From: Pleodorina starrii
Taxonomy: Eukaryota > Chlorophyta > Chlorophyceae > Chlamydomonadales > Volvocaceae
Assembly (NCBI GenBank): GCA_030267565.1
Contig: BRXU01000009.1
Span: 2,440,001 to 2,504,000, forward strand
Length of the DNA stretch: 64,000 nucleotides
Reading direction: 5' to 3'
Shown piece after piece: positions 1 to 12,300 of this stretch. The position numbers and the translations under genes are program-made. Each line of letters begins with the position of its first letter. The first letter of the stretch is position 1. Under the pieces are notes generated by a model. The model worked only from the letters and a program-made list of their open reading frames with translations, searched no databases and was not told the origin of the DNA.

Positions 1-49
1 GCGCCCTCTGAGCGCCCTCAGTGGTTCAGTTACGCAGTGTCCGTTCGAT

Positions 50-3000
50 TCAGGTGTCCTTCTTTTGGGCGCCGTCGATGGCTTTGAGGCGATCCACCAG
101 CGGCGGGTGCGAGTAGTGGTAGGACGAGTACCAGGGGTCCACGTGCATGGCGCCCTGCAACCAAATGCGCATGTTCAGTACCGGGAATGCAAGGTTGCGA
201 AAAAGAGTACAGGGAGCGGGGAGGAGGAGGCGGCGGCGTGAGAACACACGTATCAGCCCACAACTGGCCGTCTCAAGGGTCAAGTCCCCGGCCCCGGCAG
301 CAGCCATGGCCGGCGGCATCCACCATCCACGGCTCGAAAACTGAACGCGGGCAAGCCTGATCGCTAACCATTCGCCTCCCCGTAATCCCAACCAGCAACT
401 GCCAACCGACACTTGCCGCGCCGTTACCCTACCTTGTTCTCCTCCTCCATTTTGAGCAGCGCGGCGCGCAGCTCGGGTCCGTGGCCGGTCTTGACGGCGA
501 AGGCGTCCGCCTGGAACTCAAACATGCGGCTCACGACGTTGCTGCCGTAATGGATGAGCTGAGGGCGGATGAAGGGGTGGTGGGGGTTTCGGGGTGAAGT
601 GTGGGGAGCCGGAGAGCACGGAGGGCGGCCCGGTGGGAGGGCCTCAAGAGGAAAGAACCTTCTCCAGTCCCTCGCACTGCAGCAAGCCTCCCCCACTGCA
701 CTGCACTGCACCGCAGCCACAGATATCCCACCGCCTCCCACTAAACTCTAAAACCGCACCTCGTCCAGCGGCGACACGATGAACTGGAACAGGATGAGCG
801 ACACGAATGCCGGCGCGGCGCCGCCGGCGCCCACCGCCGCGCCCGAGCCGAAGCCAAAGGCCGCCGGCAGCGCGGTGCTGTTGCGGACGAGCGTGTAGAG
901 GCAGAACTGGGAGAGCATGATCACCTGGTTGACCACAAACAGCTGAGGGGTGTGGCGGAGCTTCCAGTGGCCTGTGGGACCCCCGAATGAAGGGGAGGGG
1001 AGGGGAAGGGTCGGGACAGACGACGAGCCGCAGCGAGTGAACGCGGGCGACACCGAGTGGGGGGGGCAGAGGAAGAAAACAGTCCGAATTCGGAAAGGCA
1101 AGCTGGCTTGCTGGCATACCGTCGTATGCAGAAGGAAGGAAAGGACCCACAAAGAGACACGGCACGGACGATTGGGACGCAGGCGTATTACACCGAAGCC
1201 AGGACGGCGACGGGGCAAAGGAACGGAGGCGACGCTTGCGGTGGAACGGATCCCGCAGTTACGCGGGTGGTAGGGTCAGCGCAGCCCCAGCCACCTCCAC
1301 CCCCAACCTCGTGCCCCCAACCCAGCCCAAATCCAAACCCATGCCCCCCCCTTCCCCCCTTCCTCACCCAGCTCGTGTGCCAGCACCGCCACCACCTGCT
1401 CCTCGCTGCACTGCTGGATCAGTGTGTCGTACAGTACGATGCGCTTGTTGTTAAAGAAGCCGTACATGTAAGCGTTGGAGTGCGCGGAGCGGCGGCTGCC
1501 GTCCATGCGGTACAGTTTGCGCAGCGGGAAGCGGAGGCTGCCGGCGAGTGCCTCGATCTTGGTGCGCAGAGAACCCTGCAGTGTAGAGGTACAAGGTAGA
1601 GGTACAAGCCGGTACAATTCGGTACATTGTGTGTCACACGGTACATGGGTGTAAACGGTATAACACACGGCACGTGTACAACTGTACATGCAACACTGCA
1701 CTGGTACGTGCACTGGTACCGTGGTACGTTGCACACAGTACACGGTACTGACAGTAATGACAGTACATGGGTACGGGCGATACACGGGAGGAAGCGGCAT
1801 CAAGTGGGGAGGGGCCTGTGTGGCAAGACAGGCAAGACAGGGCACGGTCGGGGGGCGCAAACATCGTCGTACTTACCTCGGGCAGCGGCTCGTACTTGTT
1901 GAAGAGCGGCGCGATGACCACCGGGTAAATGGTCATGAAGAAGAGGCTCAGACCGAAGATGAAACCCCACAGGTACAGAGGCAGCATCGGACCGGCCACC
2001 TGCGATTACGACGAGCACAGGAACGCGGCGTGTTGCCAATGTGCATACGATTTACCGTAGACAGCGGTGTCAAAGGTGGGCCCCCGCTTCAACGCGGCCC
2101 CGCATCCAGCCAGCCAGCCAGCCGCCAAGCCCGCCTAGCACCGCATCGCGCCGCGCCGCCTAAGCCCAGCCCATCTAAAACCCACCCACCCAACCGACTA
2201 AGCAGCCAGCCAACCAACTAACCGAGTACGCAATCGATCCATTGATCGACAACCAACCAACTAACCAACCGACCTGGAGGATGTAGGTGATACCCGCAAC
2301 GATTGGCGGCAGCAGCAGTCCTGCCAGGAGAGTCTGGGAAGGCCAATGGGGGAGGGGGTAAAAAGAAGATACCGCAGAGAAGACGGAGACGGCGTTAGCG
2401 AACGGAGGGGGGGGGGGTCAGACAGGAAGCAGGAAGCAGGGCTGAAAAGAGTGAATTGGCGGCTGCGGTTTGGGTCACATCCTGTTGGGGCCGGATGGCG
2501 TCATCCGTCGCCCTGACCCCGTGCAGCTGGCTAGATCCCCCGCGAACAACCCCAACCCCGCGCCCCCCACGCAGCCAAACCCTTCGCTACGGTAGCTTCT
2601 TTTTTACCCCGCACCCAGCCCTCGCAACCCCACACACTCAGCCCCTCCTTCCTCCCCATCCCCATCCCCATCTCTCTCCCCATTTACCTCTCCTTAAGCC
2701 CCGCGCGCCCAATCCCACCTGCCATACCGCCCCCCATCACCACTTGCCGTACAACCCCACCCACCAACTGGCGTACAGCCAACACTACCTGCCGTACAGT
2801 CCCCCACCAGATCCACTCGTTACCTGCTTCACCAGATCTGACACGTACAGCCCCAACGTCTGCTTGTTGAAGCCGTGCCGCTGCTCCACCACAAACGTCG
2901 AGTACATGCCCCAGGGCAGCTCCAGAACCAAGTTACCGAGGTGCAGCAGAAACACAAACACCACCGTCTGCGCCACCTCGCCGGCCGCCCAGGCAGGCCA

Positions 3001-4019
3001 ACGGCCGCCGCCGAAGCGCGCCGCGGCGGCGGCCAGCACCTGGCCCGCAAAGACCCAGATGGGCGGCAGCCAGCCACCCAGGATCAGGATCAGCGTCTCA
3101 ATGGTGCTGTAGAGGCCGTGCGCGAAGGAGAAGCGCCTGCGGGTGTGAGGGGAGCCCAACGGCCAACGTGGGAGTATGGTAAGGGGTGTGTGTAAGGGTG
3201 GCCCGGGCCGCAGCCACAAATGGGCGGTGGGCCAGCACCCATCCACTCATCCATCCGCCCACCCAGCCGCCCACCCACCACTTGTCCAGGCTGTAGGCTC
3301 GTGTCTTGCCGTACAGCTCCGGACTGAACAGGTCGGCCAATGCGGCGGGGGGGCTGGGCCGCCGTAGCGCCTGCGGAAGTGCAACGGAGCAGAACACGAA
3401 CGGAGCATTGACGCGGCAGGCAAGGAATCAGTCCGTCGGCGCTGCTGCCCGCACTACGGGGGATCGCACTACGGGGGAGAGAGACGGCCATATCTACGCC
3501 ATATCGATTGCTGTCTGCAGGAGAGGGAGAGGGACGCGCGCCACTTCGACGGCGCTTCGGCGGCGCGAAAGCGGCATCAGTTGCACCGTACCTCGGCGCC
3601 GCCGCCACACCGCAAAACCCCCCCCGGAGCCGGGACCCCTCTCCGCAAAGCCCCGCCCCCCCTTATACGACAGGACTTATAGGACTTATAGGTCCGTTTG
3701 GCTCCCAGATGAAGATGAAGACGAAGAGCCGCAATGAACCAGATGAAGATGAAGAGCCGCGGTGAGGAAGACTGCGCGGTGAGGAACATGCGGCGGCCCC
3801 ACACGGCGTGGCTGTGCAAGTTGCCAGAGGTTCCAGCTTCCCCAGCAGTCGTACATGGCAGTACATGGGAGTACTGGGACTACCTACCCGCAGCTGCCGT
3901 ACATCGAGGTAGGTGTGGAACAGGTACACCGCGATGGTGAAGCCCACGTACAGCTCCAAGTACGGCACTCCCGTGTCCTCGAACGCGAAACTCCGGTCAA
4001 AGATGGAGACGGTCGCCAT
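50..4019 (-). CDS. STE24: CAAX prenyl protease 1 (Ste24/ZMPSTE24, M48 zinc metalloprotease)
   Basis: Membrane zinc protease that removes the -AAX tripeptide from prenylated CAAX proteins, normally in the ER and inner nuclear membrane. Nine exons on the minus strand: 4019-3888, 3370-3279, 3136-2824, 2333-2274, 1999-1877, 1575-1368, 971-760, 558-433, 154-50. They sum to 457 codons (456 aa; human 475). The zinc motif HELGH is split across exons 6 and 7 (AHELG/HWKL), and the third zinc ligand lies in FEFQADAFA of exon 8. The block before the zinc site (GSRRSAHSNAYMYGFFNNKR) and the C-terminal SHPPLVDRL are family signatures. Exon 4 is only 60 bp (TLLAGLLLPPIVAGITYILQ), a membrane helix fixed by reading phase. 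The start is the ATG at 4017-4019, opening MATVSIFDR. The human-type insert between the NKRIVL block and the zinc site is absent. Head-to-head with PDE-A, about 2.4 kb away. Confidence 0.93.
1580..1785. repeat. GTAC-dense intronic tract
   Basis: Intron 5 of the Ste24 gene holds about 14 GTAC tetranucleotides in roughly 200 bp, in settings such as GGTACA, GGTACG and AGTACA. No regular period is visible, so it is not a simple tandem array. Confidence 0.7.
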
Positions 4020-6398
4020 CGGGGTGCGTTGACCTCCGTGCCAGCTGATGTGTGTATCGGTGTGTTTGTGGCACTCTCCCGTGCAGCACAACCCCCTGCG
4101 AGGCCGAGACCGCACACCAGGCCGCTAGTTGCAGCCGACGGCGATGCACCGGTATGTGCTGCAGACGGCGTTTATGGCGGCAGCGGCGGGGCGGGCGCAG
4201 TTGCGGGACCGAGGATGCGGAGCCGGGGGGAGGGAGGAACAAGAGGGTCCCCGGGACGGGGCGGGACGGTGGCGGGACGGGGCGATTGCAAGGAACAGCG
4301 ATGGATATGGGCCCCGGCCCCGTGCGCAGGAGACTTCGCAGCGCTGTCTCTCGGTTATTCCACTCCGCCGGGATGCAGCCTACGCTGTCGAAGCTTTGCG
4401 CCGGGCCAAATTGGGGCAGCCTTTGGTAAATGGTTTTGGCAGTCTGATCTGCGCGCAGCTCCATGCCGCCTCGGGCGGTCCTAGGGAGAATTCGTCCCAT
4501 GCTCTACATATGTGCCAATGATCATAGAGGAATGAAAACGACAATCTGGTTCACCTGAGACAGACAAGTCGCGGCTGATACACAGCGATCCTCCACCGAT
4601 CCTTCGTCGCAGTCACTCCTCAGCACGATCAGTAGTTTAACACAAGACACAGCGGTACAAGGAATGTCGAGCAAGCCTGGCCTGTAATAGAAAATTAATG
4701 TTTTCTATTCAGCTCCGGTACCCTTTTTCCAACATGTTTGCCAGAGGAGCGGGGCTATAAATACTTCTTGATACTATTTGCTTTCAGTTTAGCATTATGG
4801 GTATTGCTTTTCCTTGATTGTGCTGAACAATTTGGGCCGGCGTCAACGCAGCCTCAAAAGTATTGCCAGAGCGGCCTGTCCTCGCTTACGAAGTAAATAT
4901 TATCGTGTCTCATTATTTCCCTTCTGGGGCGGATACTCCTTGGAACGCTCAACAACAGGATCAGGAGAGAGCAGGATCCAACTGCCACATGAACAGCGCG
5001 CAACGACATCGGGCAAACACGAGACCGAACACCGGAGCAGAATCTTGACTTCACCGCCATGAGACTGTGATTAATCGCGTGCTAGATGTACGACGTTGCT
5101 TGTTGTTGTTGCTTGTTGGTGAACGAACGAACGGTTGAGGGAACCCAAATACGGCAGCCGTCACCCGTGAGCGACCCGTAGGGGCTACACACAGGGAGGT
5201 ACGCAGAAGTCCGGTTCGTTCTGCAGCCGTCCGCAAAAGCAGGCAAAACATCGACGCACACATATAGACATATTGTCCGCTCCGGCAGAGCCTGGCCATT
5301 AGGATGCGGGGTGGGGGTATTGAGTGGACACTGGACAGGAGCCATTAGGACGACAGGCACGCCCGCAAGCATCCGATCAGATGACCCAGCTGTGAGACCC
5401 TGGATGTACATGCATACCGCTGTAACCCTCCGTAACGTTACAGCGTACCTTCCATGGGAGCGCGCATACATGCGCATAAAGATACGGCGTTCCGGAGTGC
5501 CGTGGTGCGTTGTAGGGAGCACATCAAGGAGTTAGAAGTCGAGGGGGCCGGCTTACTGCACACCTCCCACCTAGCACGTGATACCGGGAATAGCTCCGCT
5601 TCAAGCCGCACTGTGACGCGTGCAAAACTGCGGGACTCGTCCTGCCACAGTTTGTACACCGCAGATCCGATATCCTCGCAGCCCAGACCTGCTGGTACCC
5701 TACGGGCCCGGTGACGGGTGGGAGGGTGGGAGCGATAGCACCGGCAGCGGGGCTAGACCTAAAAGATGAAACAACAACGGCAGATGCCTCCAGAAGCGGC
5801 AGCTGCCCCAGAAGGGATAAGCCTCTGGCTGTAAAGCCGTACCATCGTACGGCGAGAATTAAATAAGGGAACGTAACCGCTCGTCGCTAGAACCAGACTT
5901 CTCTATCATTGCTACGTATGTATGTATTACAAGCTCGAGAGCTTATAAGGTCCATTCGAGCCAGGAGGTTCATGGACCGCGAAAGAAGGCAAGGCCATTG
6001 CCACGTCACTGCTAGAGAAGTCAGCATTTCACGGCACGGCTAGATAGTATTTGGTATCCTGGTTACGGACACTCGGGCAACAACGGGACAACGTACTTCC
6101 CTGAGTTTCTGATTGCACGCTTACAGTCGTGGGAGTGACGCCCCTTTAGGACGGAGTGGCCGGCAGAGTTATGCGTCCGTAAGATGCCATCAGGATGCCG
6201 TACTTTGCACAGACATTTTCGCAGCAAAAAATAGAATAAATAAGTGAATATTCTTACGCAAGCACACGCAAGCACTTACTGCTCAGAAACGGCTATGGAC
6301 AGATATTCGCAACGAAGATAGGCGGACACTGCGCATCCTGTGAGTTTGACACTTTTAAAACTTTTGATAAATTAATAATACTTAATGTATGATTACCA
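4020..6398. other. Intergenic, divergent between Ste24 and PDE-A
   Basis: No open frame here carries recognisable protein features. It holds both 5' regions of the head-to-head genes and one retroposon 3'-end copy at 5924-5985. A small AT-rich hairpin lies near 4688-4711 (AATAGAAAA against TTTTCTATT). Confidence 0.6.
5924..5985 (-). repeat. Retroposon 3'-end fragment, copy a
   Basis: On the minus strand it reads from TTTCGCGGTCCATGAACC through a GAGC-rich block to CTTGTAATAC and a short ATACAT tail. It matches copies b (20173-20267) and c (56612-56680) over about 60 bp with a few substitutions. Confidence 0.7.
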
Positions 6399-9300
6399 AT
6401 GAAAGGGATATCTGACTTACACCGGGGACGACCACCATGGCATGGGGGCTCGAGAACCCCCAGCATTTGGGAACGCTTGGAAAGGAAACTGCTGGTAGGT
6501 TTATACTTCTGTAACCTATTATTTGGAAAATTGACCAATGTTCCCGCCCCCGCGGGGCTTCACGGACGCTTGTGCCAAAATTTTCGCAATCGCGGGAGAC
6601 ACTACTTTCGTCACAGGCTTCATGTCCCACCAGAACAATACGTCGCCAACAATGTAATATATAACTACAAAATTATTTAATTTGTACGCGTTGTCGCGGA
6701 CCTGGCGGCAGTCACCTTGTTGAGACGGTTCAACGACAGAGGGAAATAAACACGTTCGGCTCCCGCCCGCTTTATGACTCGCTCGTTTGCAGGAAATTGG
6801 CCGCATCATCAAGACTCACCCATCAGTGCTATTATATCCGGCCCTTCTTCTTGCCTTACTGCTGGGCCTGGGTGTGTGGGGTGCCACCGAAGTGATCCAT
6901 GCGGGCGTGTTCACGGCAAAGGTTCGTCCGGGACTCTCGACTTAGTACGGGCCGGCTGGCTTTGGTAGCGCGCACTTCGGCGCGCCGCGGTATCATGTTG
7001 TGAGACACTGTGCGCAAATCTGTGACAGCTCACCAAGTTTAACATAAAAAGACCTTAAAATGGACCAGCCTGGGATTCAGTCACACAATGTGTCGTGCAC
7101 GGGAGGACAGCGAACGGGCCCGTCCGTCACTACCCGTACTTGCGCAAGTTTGGAAATCAGTACGGGAGTGCCGTACACGCATCGAGTGCGGCGGCCCGCC
7201 CCATCCGGCTCCGATCGGCTCCCGCGCGCTGTCCGTGTCGTAGTACGGCAGTCTGCTGCCCCGTTGTCTACCTGCCGGGCTGCGCCGCCGCCACCGCCAA
7301 CTTTCACAACTGTCACATTAACAACCTCGCAGTGTCGTACCGTATCGATTGGTCGCTGCTGCCGCTTGCCGCAATCGGGTCGGTTTCACGATTGCTACCA
7401 GGCCCGTTTTCCTCCTCACTAATCCCTCACGCAGCTCCAAGCCTCCGGCCTCGCGCACGACACCGCATCATGGTTTGAGCAGCAGATGTCCCTCGCGCTG
7501 GTGCCGCTGTCGGCGATGTCAGCAACTGTCAGGTCCAACCCGCGCCACTCAGACGCCCGCGGCACCTTTCTGCGACTCGCGCCGTCGCTAATGGAGCAGG
7601 TGCGTGCGTGCGTGCACGCGTGCGCCAGACAGGCAGGCGGCTGCAGAGCGCTCTGACCGGCCCGCGGCCGGGTGGCGGGCCGACCCGTGGGTCGTTCGGT
7701 GTAGGTAGATGGTTTGGAGTAGTAGGCTTAAGAGTAGTGCTGACAGGTCCGAAGCGGCCCTTCATTGGTGTTTCAGCCACCCGTGGAGATCTGCGTTGGC
7801 GCATGGGGATTTTCCGGGGTCGAGGGTTTGAGGTTTTAGGGTTTTAGGGTCGACCGGAGTGTGCGTCGTGGCCATGTTGTACCACCGGGGCCGGGTTTGG
7901 TCAGTAAGTTATGACGTCGACCGCATCCTGTACGGCACAAGCGTACGACACGGCACGGCACGGCATGCCGCGAGCACGTCGGCCCGCGGCACCGCGCTGT
8001 CGCATGGCCGACCAAGCAGCGCCTGGGCGTGCTCGGCCATGATGCACCACACCACATCCACTCTACCTCATGCATGTCCCCGCCATGTTGACTGACGCGC
8101 CGGCTGCGCCTTCCCTGCATACACCGCTTGTGTATGTGTATGTGTGTGTGCATACACCGTATGAACCGGAACGCTTGCTGGAATGCTTGCGGGACGACTT
8201 GCTGGACGACTTGCTGCTGGCCTGCTGAACGAATCTGCACTGACGCCGTGTTTGTATTTGTGGGGCGGGCGGGCGCCCGGCGGGCTCTGCACGATGTGGG
8301 TGGGTGCAGACGCCGCCCAACTCGACCGTAAGCCTGCAGCTGGTGCCAAGGGGGGTCGTAACGGACACGTACCCGCAGCAGCAGCAGCAGCAGGAGGAGG
8401 CACAGGGCTTGGACATTTTCGCAGGTAGGGTGTGTGTGTGTGTTGGTTTCTGAGAGGGTGACCGCTCGGGGCTGTGCTGTGTGATTATATTACAGAGGCG
8501 AGCGTTTGACTCAAGATTTGAGGAAGAATTTCATGCGCGTGTGTGTGTGTCGGGTGATCGCGTTATGCAGATGAATCGGAGCGAGACGGCGCCGTCAGGG
8601 CGGTCCGCGAAGCCGCGACCACGCTGCGGCTCGTGCAAGGGGGCCACGACATCATCGTACGACAGCCCATCTTTGTACGAGCGAGCAGCGAGGACGAGAC
8701 GTTCGACATCTCGACGCCGGTCAACCCGTACTGCGGGTCGCCATGCGCCTTCAACTCGACGTCCGGGACCGTGTTCTGGGGCTTTGTGAGCCGGGAAAGC
8801 CGGGACAGGGACAGGGGCAGTCAGGGACAGGGACAGGGCAGGTGACGGCGGGGAAGGTGGAATCCAGCAATCGGAAACGGAGTTTTTGCATTGAGATTGG
8901 TGTTGGGATTTACAAACATGATATTGCCTTCTCCTTATTTGGTGCCGAATTCGGTCTTGCCCGCGCCCCACACCTTTATGGCCCCCACTTATAAGAGGTA
9001 ATGTCGGACCGTGAAGCGTGAGACGTGTGGCTTTCGTTGCGCCGTGTCCTATGCCCCCACACGACCTCCCCACCAGGCGGCAGCGCTCGTCGCCTTGGAT
9101 AGCCTGACGGGGCCCGCCTCGCGGCTGACGAACCTTCGAGACCAGGGGTGAGTACGGCAGGTTCCGGTGTCGTGTACGGAACCAGCACACTCGGAGTACG
9201 GCGAGTGCCGGTCCTGGGCGAGCAACCGAAGCTTACCATATATCCCCTCCTGCCGCCCCCCAATGTCGTAATCACGATAATGAGGGTCATCAATCCACTC

Positions 9301-12300
9301 GGCGGACTCGACCTTTGCTCTCATGGCAGCTTTCATGGTTGTCACGTCGAGCGACCCTTGTGGGTTTTCACACCTCACCTGCCTACACGGTGTGTTTATG
9401 TGTGTGTGGTGCCGGTGCATCCCGCAGGTATGCCTACCAGCTCCTGGCACCAAATACGACCTCGAAGGAGCGGCTAGACGTGGTCGTCGCCGGCAACACC
9501 GACGGCCTCCTCGACTCGGCGGCGATGGAGGTGGTGGTCTCGTTGGCCAACACACAGGTTCGTGGAGTGACCCAATGGGTCATGGAATTGCTTGTAACAC
9601 GCTATTCCGGCCGCCTGCCACCCGCCACTTGCTTTCCCTGCAGCAGTGTATCATAAATCATATCATGCACCTTCATTAACCCTGAGACCCAGTCGCACTG
9701 TACACCCAGCAGCCCCGCCCTGGTTGATTTGTCACGCCCGATTACCGTACTCGCTGGGTTTCACACACTCTGGATACCAGAACTTGAAGGTTGTGGTGTT
9801 AAGGTAGAAAGAGAAGGAGGAAAGTGAAGCAATGGCAGCAGATAGGAATATTCCGCCTGCAGCACCAAAGCTGGAATAACGGAAAGCCGCCGAAGGAACG
9901 CCATCAGGTAGCACCATCAGGCTGACGAACTCGCTGCTCCGTAGCCCAATTCATAGACCGGCCAGTAGTCTGACTACGAAATATGTCAGGGTTCCGTTAC
10001 AAACGAGTAGTGGTCCTCGGTACGCGACTTCCGGGTCTCATCGTTCCACGGGAGGCCTGGGCTACATTCGCCCAATGATCCTAATTCCTCACATGATACT
10101 CACTGTCGCGAATCAGGCTACGACTAAGCGTCGAGCAGTCAAACGTGGCGCGAGACGCTGGGACAGCGTCGAAATGACCCTTAAGAACCAACAGATCATG
10201 ACTGCCGTACCAGAAACCAACCACAGGTAAGCAAACCACCAGACTGCCAGGAGATCAACGCAATGGAAATATTCCAACCACAAAACACATCTTCCAAACC
10301 AACCACATCTCAAGTATGATGCACATCAGCGACCCACAGACCCAGGCGACATTACACCGTAACCTCGCCTTCGACCTCAGACCAGCGCGCCTGTCCCGCA
10401 AATCGAACGAATTCAGTAATCCGTCATGACAGCTGTCACGCCCGATTACCGTACTCGCTGGGTTTCACACACTCTGGATACCAGAACTCCCCCCCCAGCC
10501 GACAGAAACGGCGGAAGGCGCCGTAAGGGCGGCTGACACACCAGAGCAAGGAACCTGCCTGACTAACGCTAACCTGCTGCCTGTCACTTAGCAATAGCAA
10601 CGCAACACCGACAATGGCAAAACGCCAGGCTCACGACAAAGCACGCCAGAAACAACTGCCCCAGACAAATCATGTCCCGCACAGCTCAACCAGACCGAGA
10701 AAAGGTACCTATCTAGAAAGGAAAACCCTGAAGCGCAGACCGGCAAAGCAGGACAGAGCACCGCCATGGCAACGAAGGAGACAAACGACACCCAGTGCAC
10801 AGGCTCAACAGGCCTGCACCGGGCAAAAGAAAGGCTGCGGGCTGGACCTACTCACGTGGCATGCGACAGGTGAACACGGCCGACTGCTGGACTAGGCTAG
10901 CACTCCCTTAGGCCGCCCTAGTCAGCCAGGACACTCTTCCTGAGGCTCATGCACCAACCAACGGACGTAGCGAAACTCAGCGGCACACCATGAACGGAAC
11001 ACATTCAATGGACTCAGGACTAAGGACTTTTGAGCCATTGCATTCCGTAAACATAATCCAATCCAGGAACTTCTCGGCCCTGCACGTGTGACTCTCGAAG
11101 TCGCTTGCACGGCAATCTGCATATCCCCTGGAAAACCCTGGCCCTAGTAAAACACTATTCAACAGAACATCCCTCGGAAATCCCCTGGAGAACCCTTGTC
11201 CAGCACGGCTGGCAGAAACGGTGCACTAGAATGACACGTCTGGGCAGTGAAACACGGTGCACCCGCGCGGCCGGAATAAAGCCATTCCCGGAAAGCGCCA
11301 CATACAAAAGAAGACCGCCCTATCAGAGGACCAGATGTCTGCGCCTGGAACGCCGCACTCGGGGGAAAACCCTGGCTAGCACGCCCCCCCTGGGTATCAA
11401 GGCCGTACACAAGGGGCCGCCGGTTGTCAAAGCTCTTCACGCTGCCGGCTTGCTAAAAGTCGAACCCGTCGGCTATCACGCATTATGCCGTAAGGAGCCG
11501 GCACAAATCGCAAGCTACTGACCGCCGCTTATCTGCGGGCACGGGCAGGCTCTCCGTTCAGCCCCCGTCCCTTGGCTCACCCTCGCGCTGGTGGCTCGGC
11601 GCGCGCTGCTAAATCATGCCAAACAGGACCCCACCTGTGTAACCTCCTAATTCAGGCTACAATAACGCTGCCCGGTGACCTGCAACCTTCCCGCAAAGTA
11701 ACTCGCAAACGACGGACAACCCTATCGATGGCCGGCGGGTACACGACAAGGAGCCGGACGCGTTTCGCGCTCGTTAACCCACTCAAAGGCATCCAGATCA
11801 TGCATCGGTCTTCACAAAGGGTACTCGATCTCCCTTCCAAACGCTCAGGTCTCGGCGGGCATCACGATGAACATCACAGGCCGGCACTCGATCATATTCG
11901 CCGGCATCTTCAAGACATAATCATCAATTAATAGCTCCATCGCGTAATCACCAAGCGGTCTCGTAGCTCGATCCTGGCTGAAGCCAGGCATGGTCTCGTG
12001 TCAGAAGGTTGTGGTGTTAAGGTAGAAAGAGAAGGAGGAAAGTGAAGCAATGGCAGCAGATAGGAATATTCCGCCTGCAGCACCAAAGCTGGAATAACGG
12101 AAAGCCGCCGAAGGAACGCCATCAGGTAGCACCATCAGGCTGACGAACTCGCTGCTCCGTAGCCCAATTCATAGACCGGCCAGTAGTCTGACTACGAAAT
12201 ATGTCAGGGTTCCGTTACAAACGAGTAGTGGTCCTCGGTACGCGACTTCCGGGTCTCATCGTTCCACGGGAGGCCTGGGCTACATTCGCCCAATGATCCT

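Noticed and set aside
10113..10313. 66-codon minus-strand frame present twice (also 12331-12531)
   Set aside because: It recurs only because it lies in the duplicated transposon part B; Trp/Cys-rich composition and no domain suggest no coding role.
11125..11150. LENPGP in an alternative frame of the long transposon copy, resembling the 2A skipping motif
   Set aside because: The consensus needs Asp-Val/Ile-Glu-x-Asn-Pro-Gly-Pro; the spacer residue and the Asp are missing and the frame is not otherwise coding.
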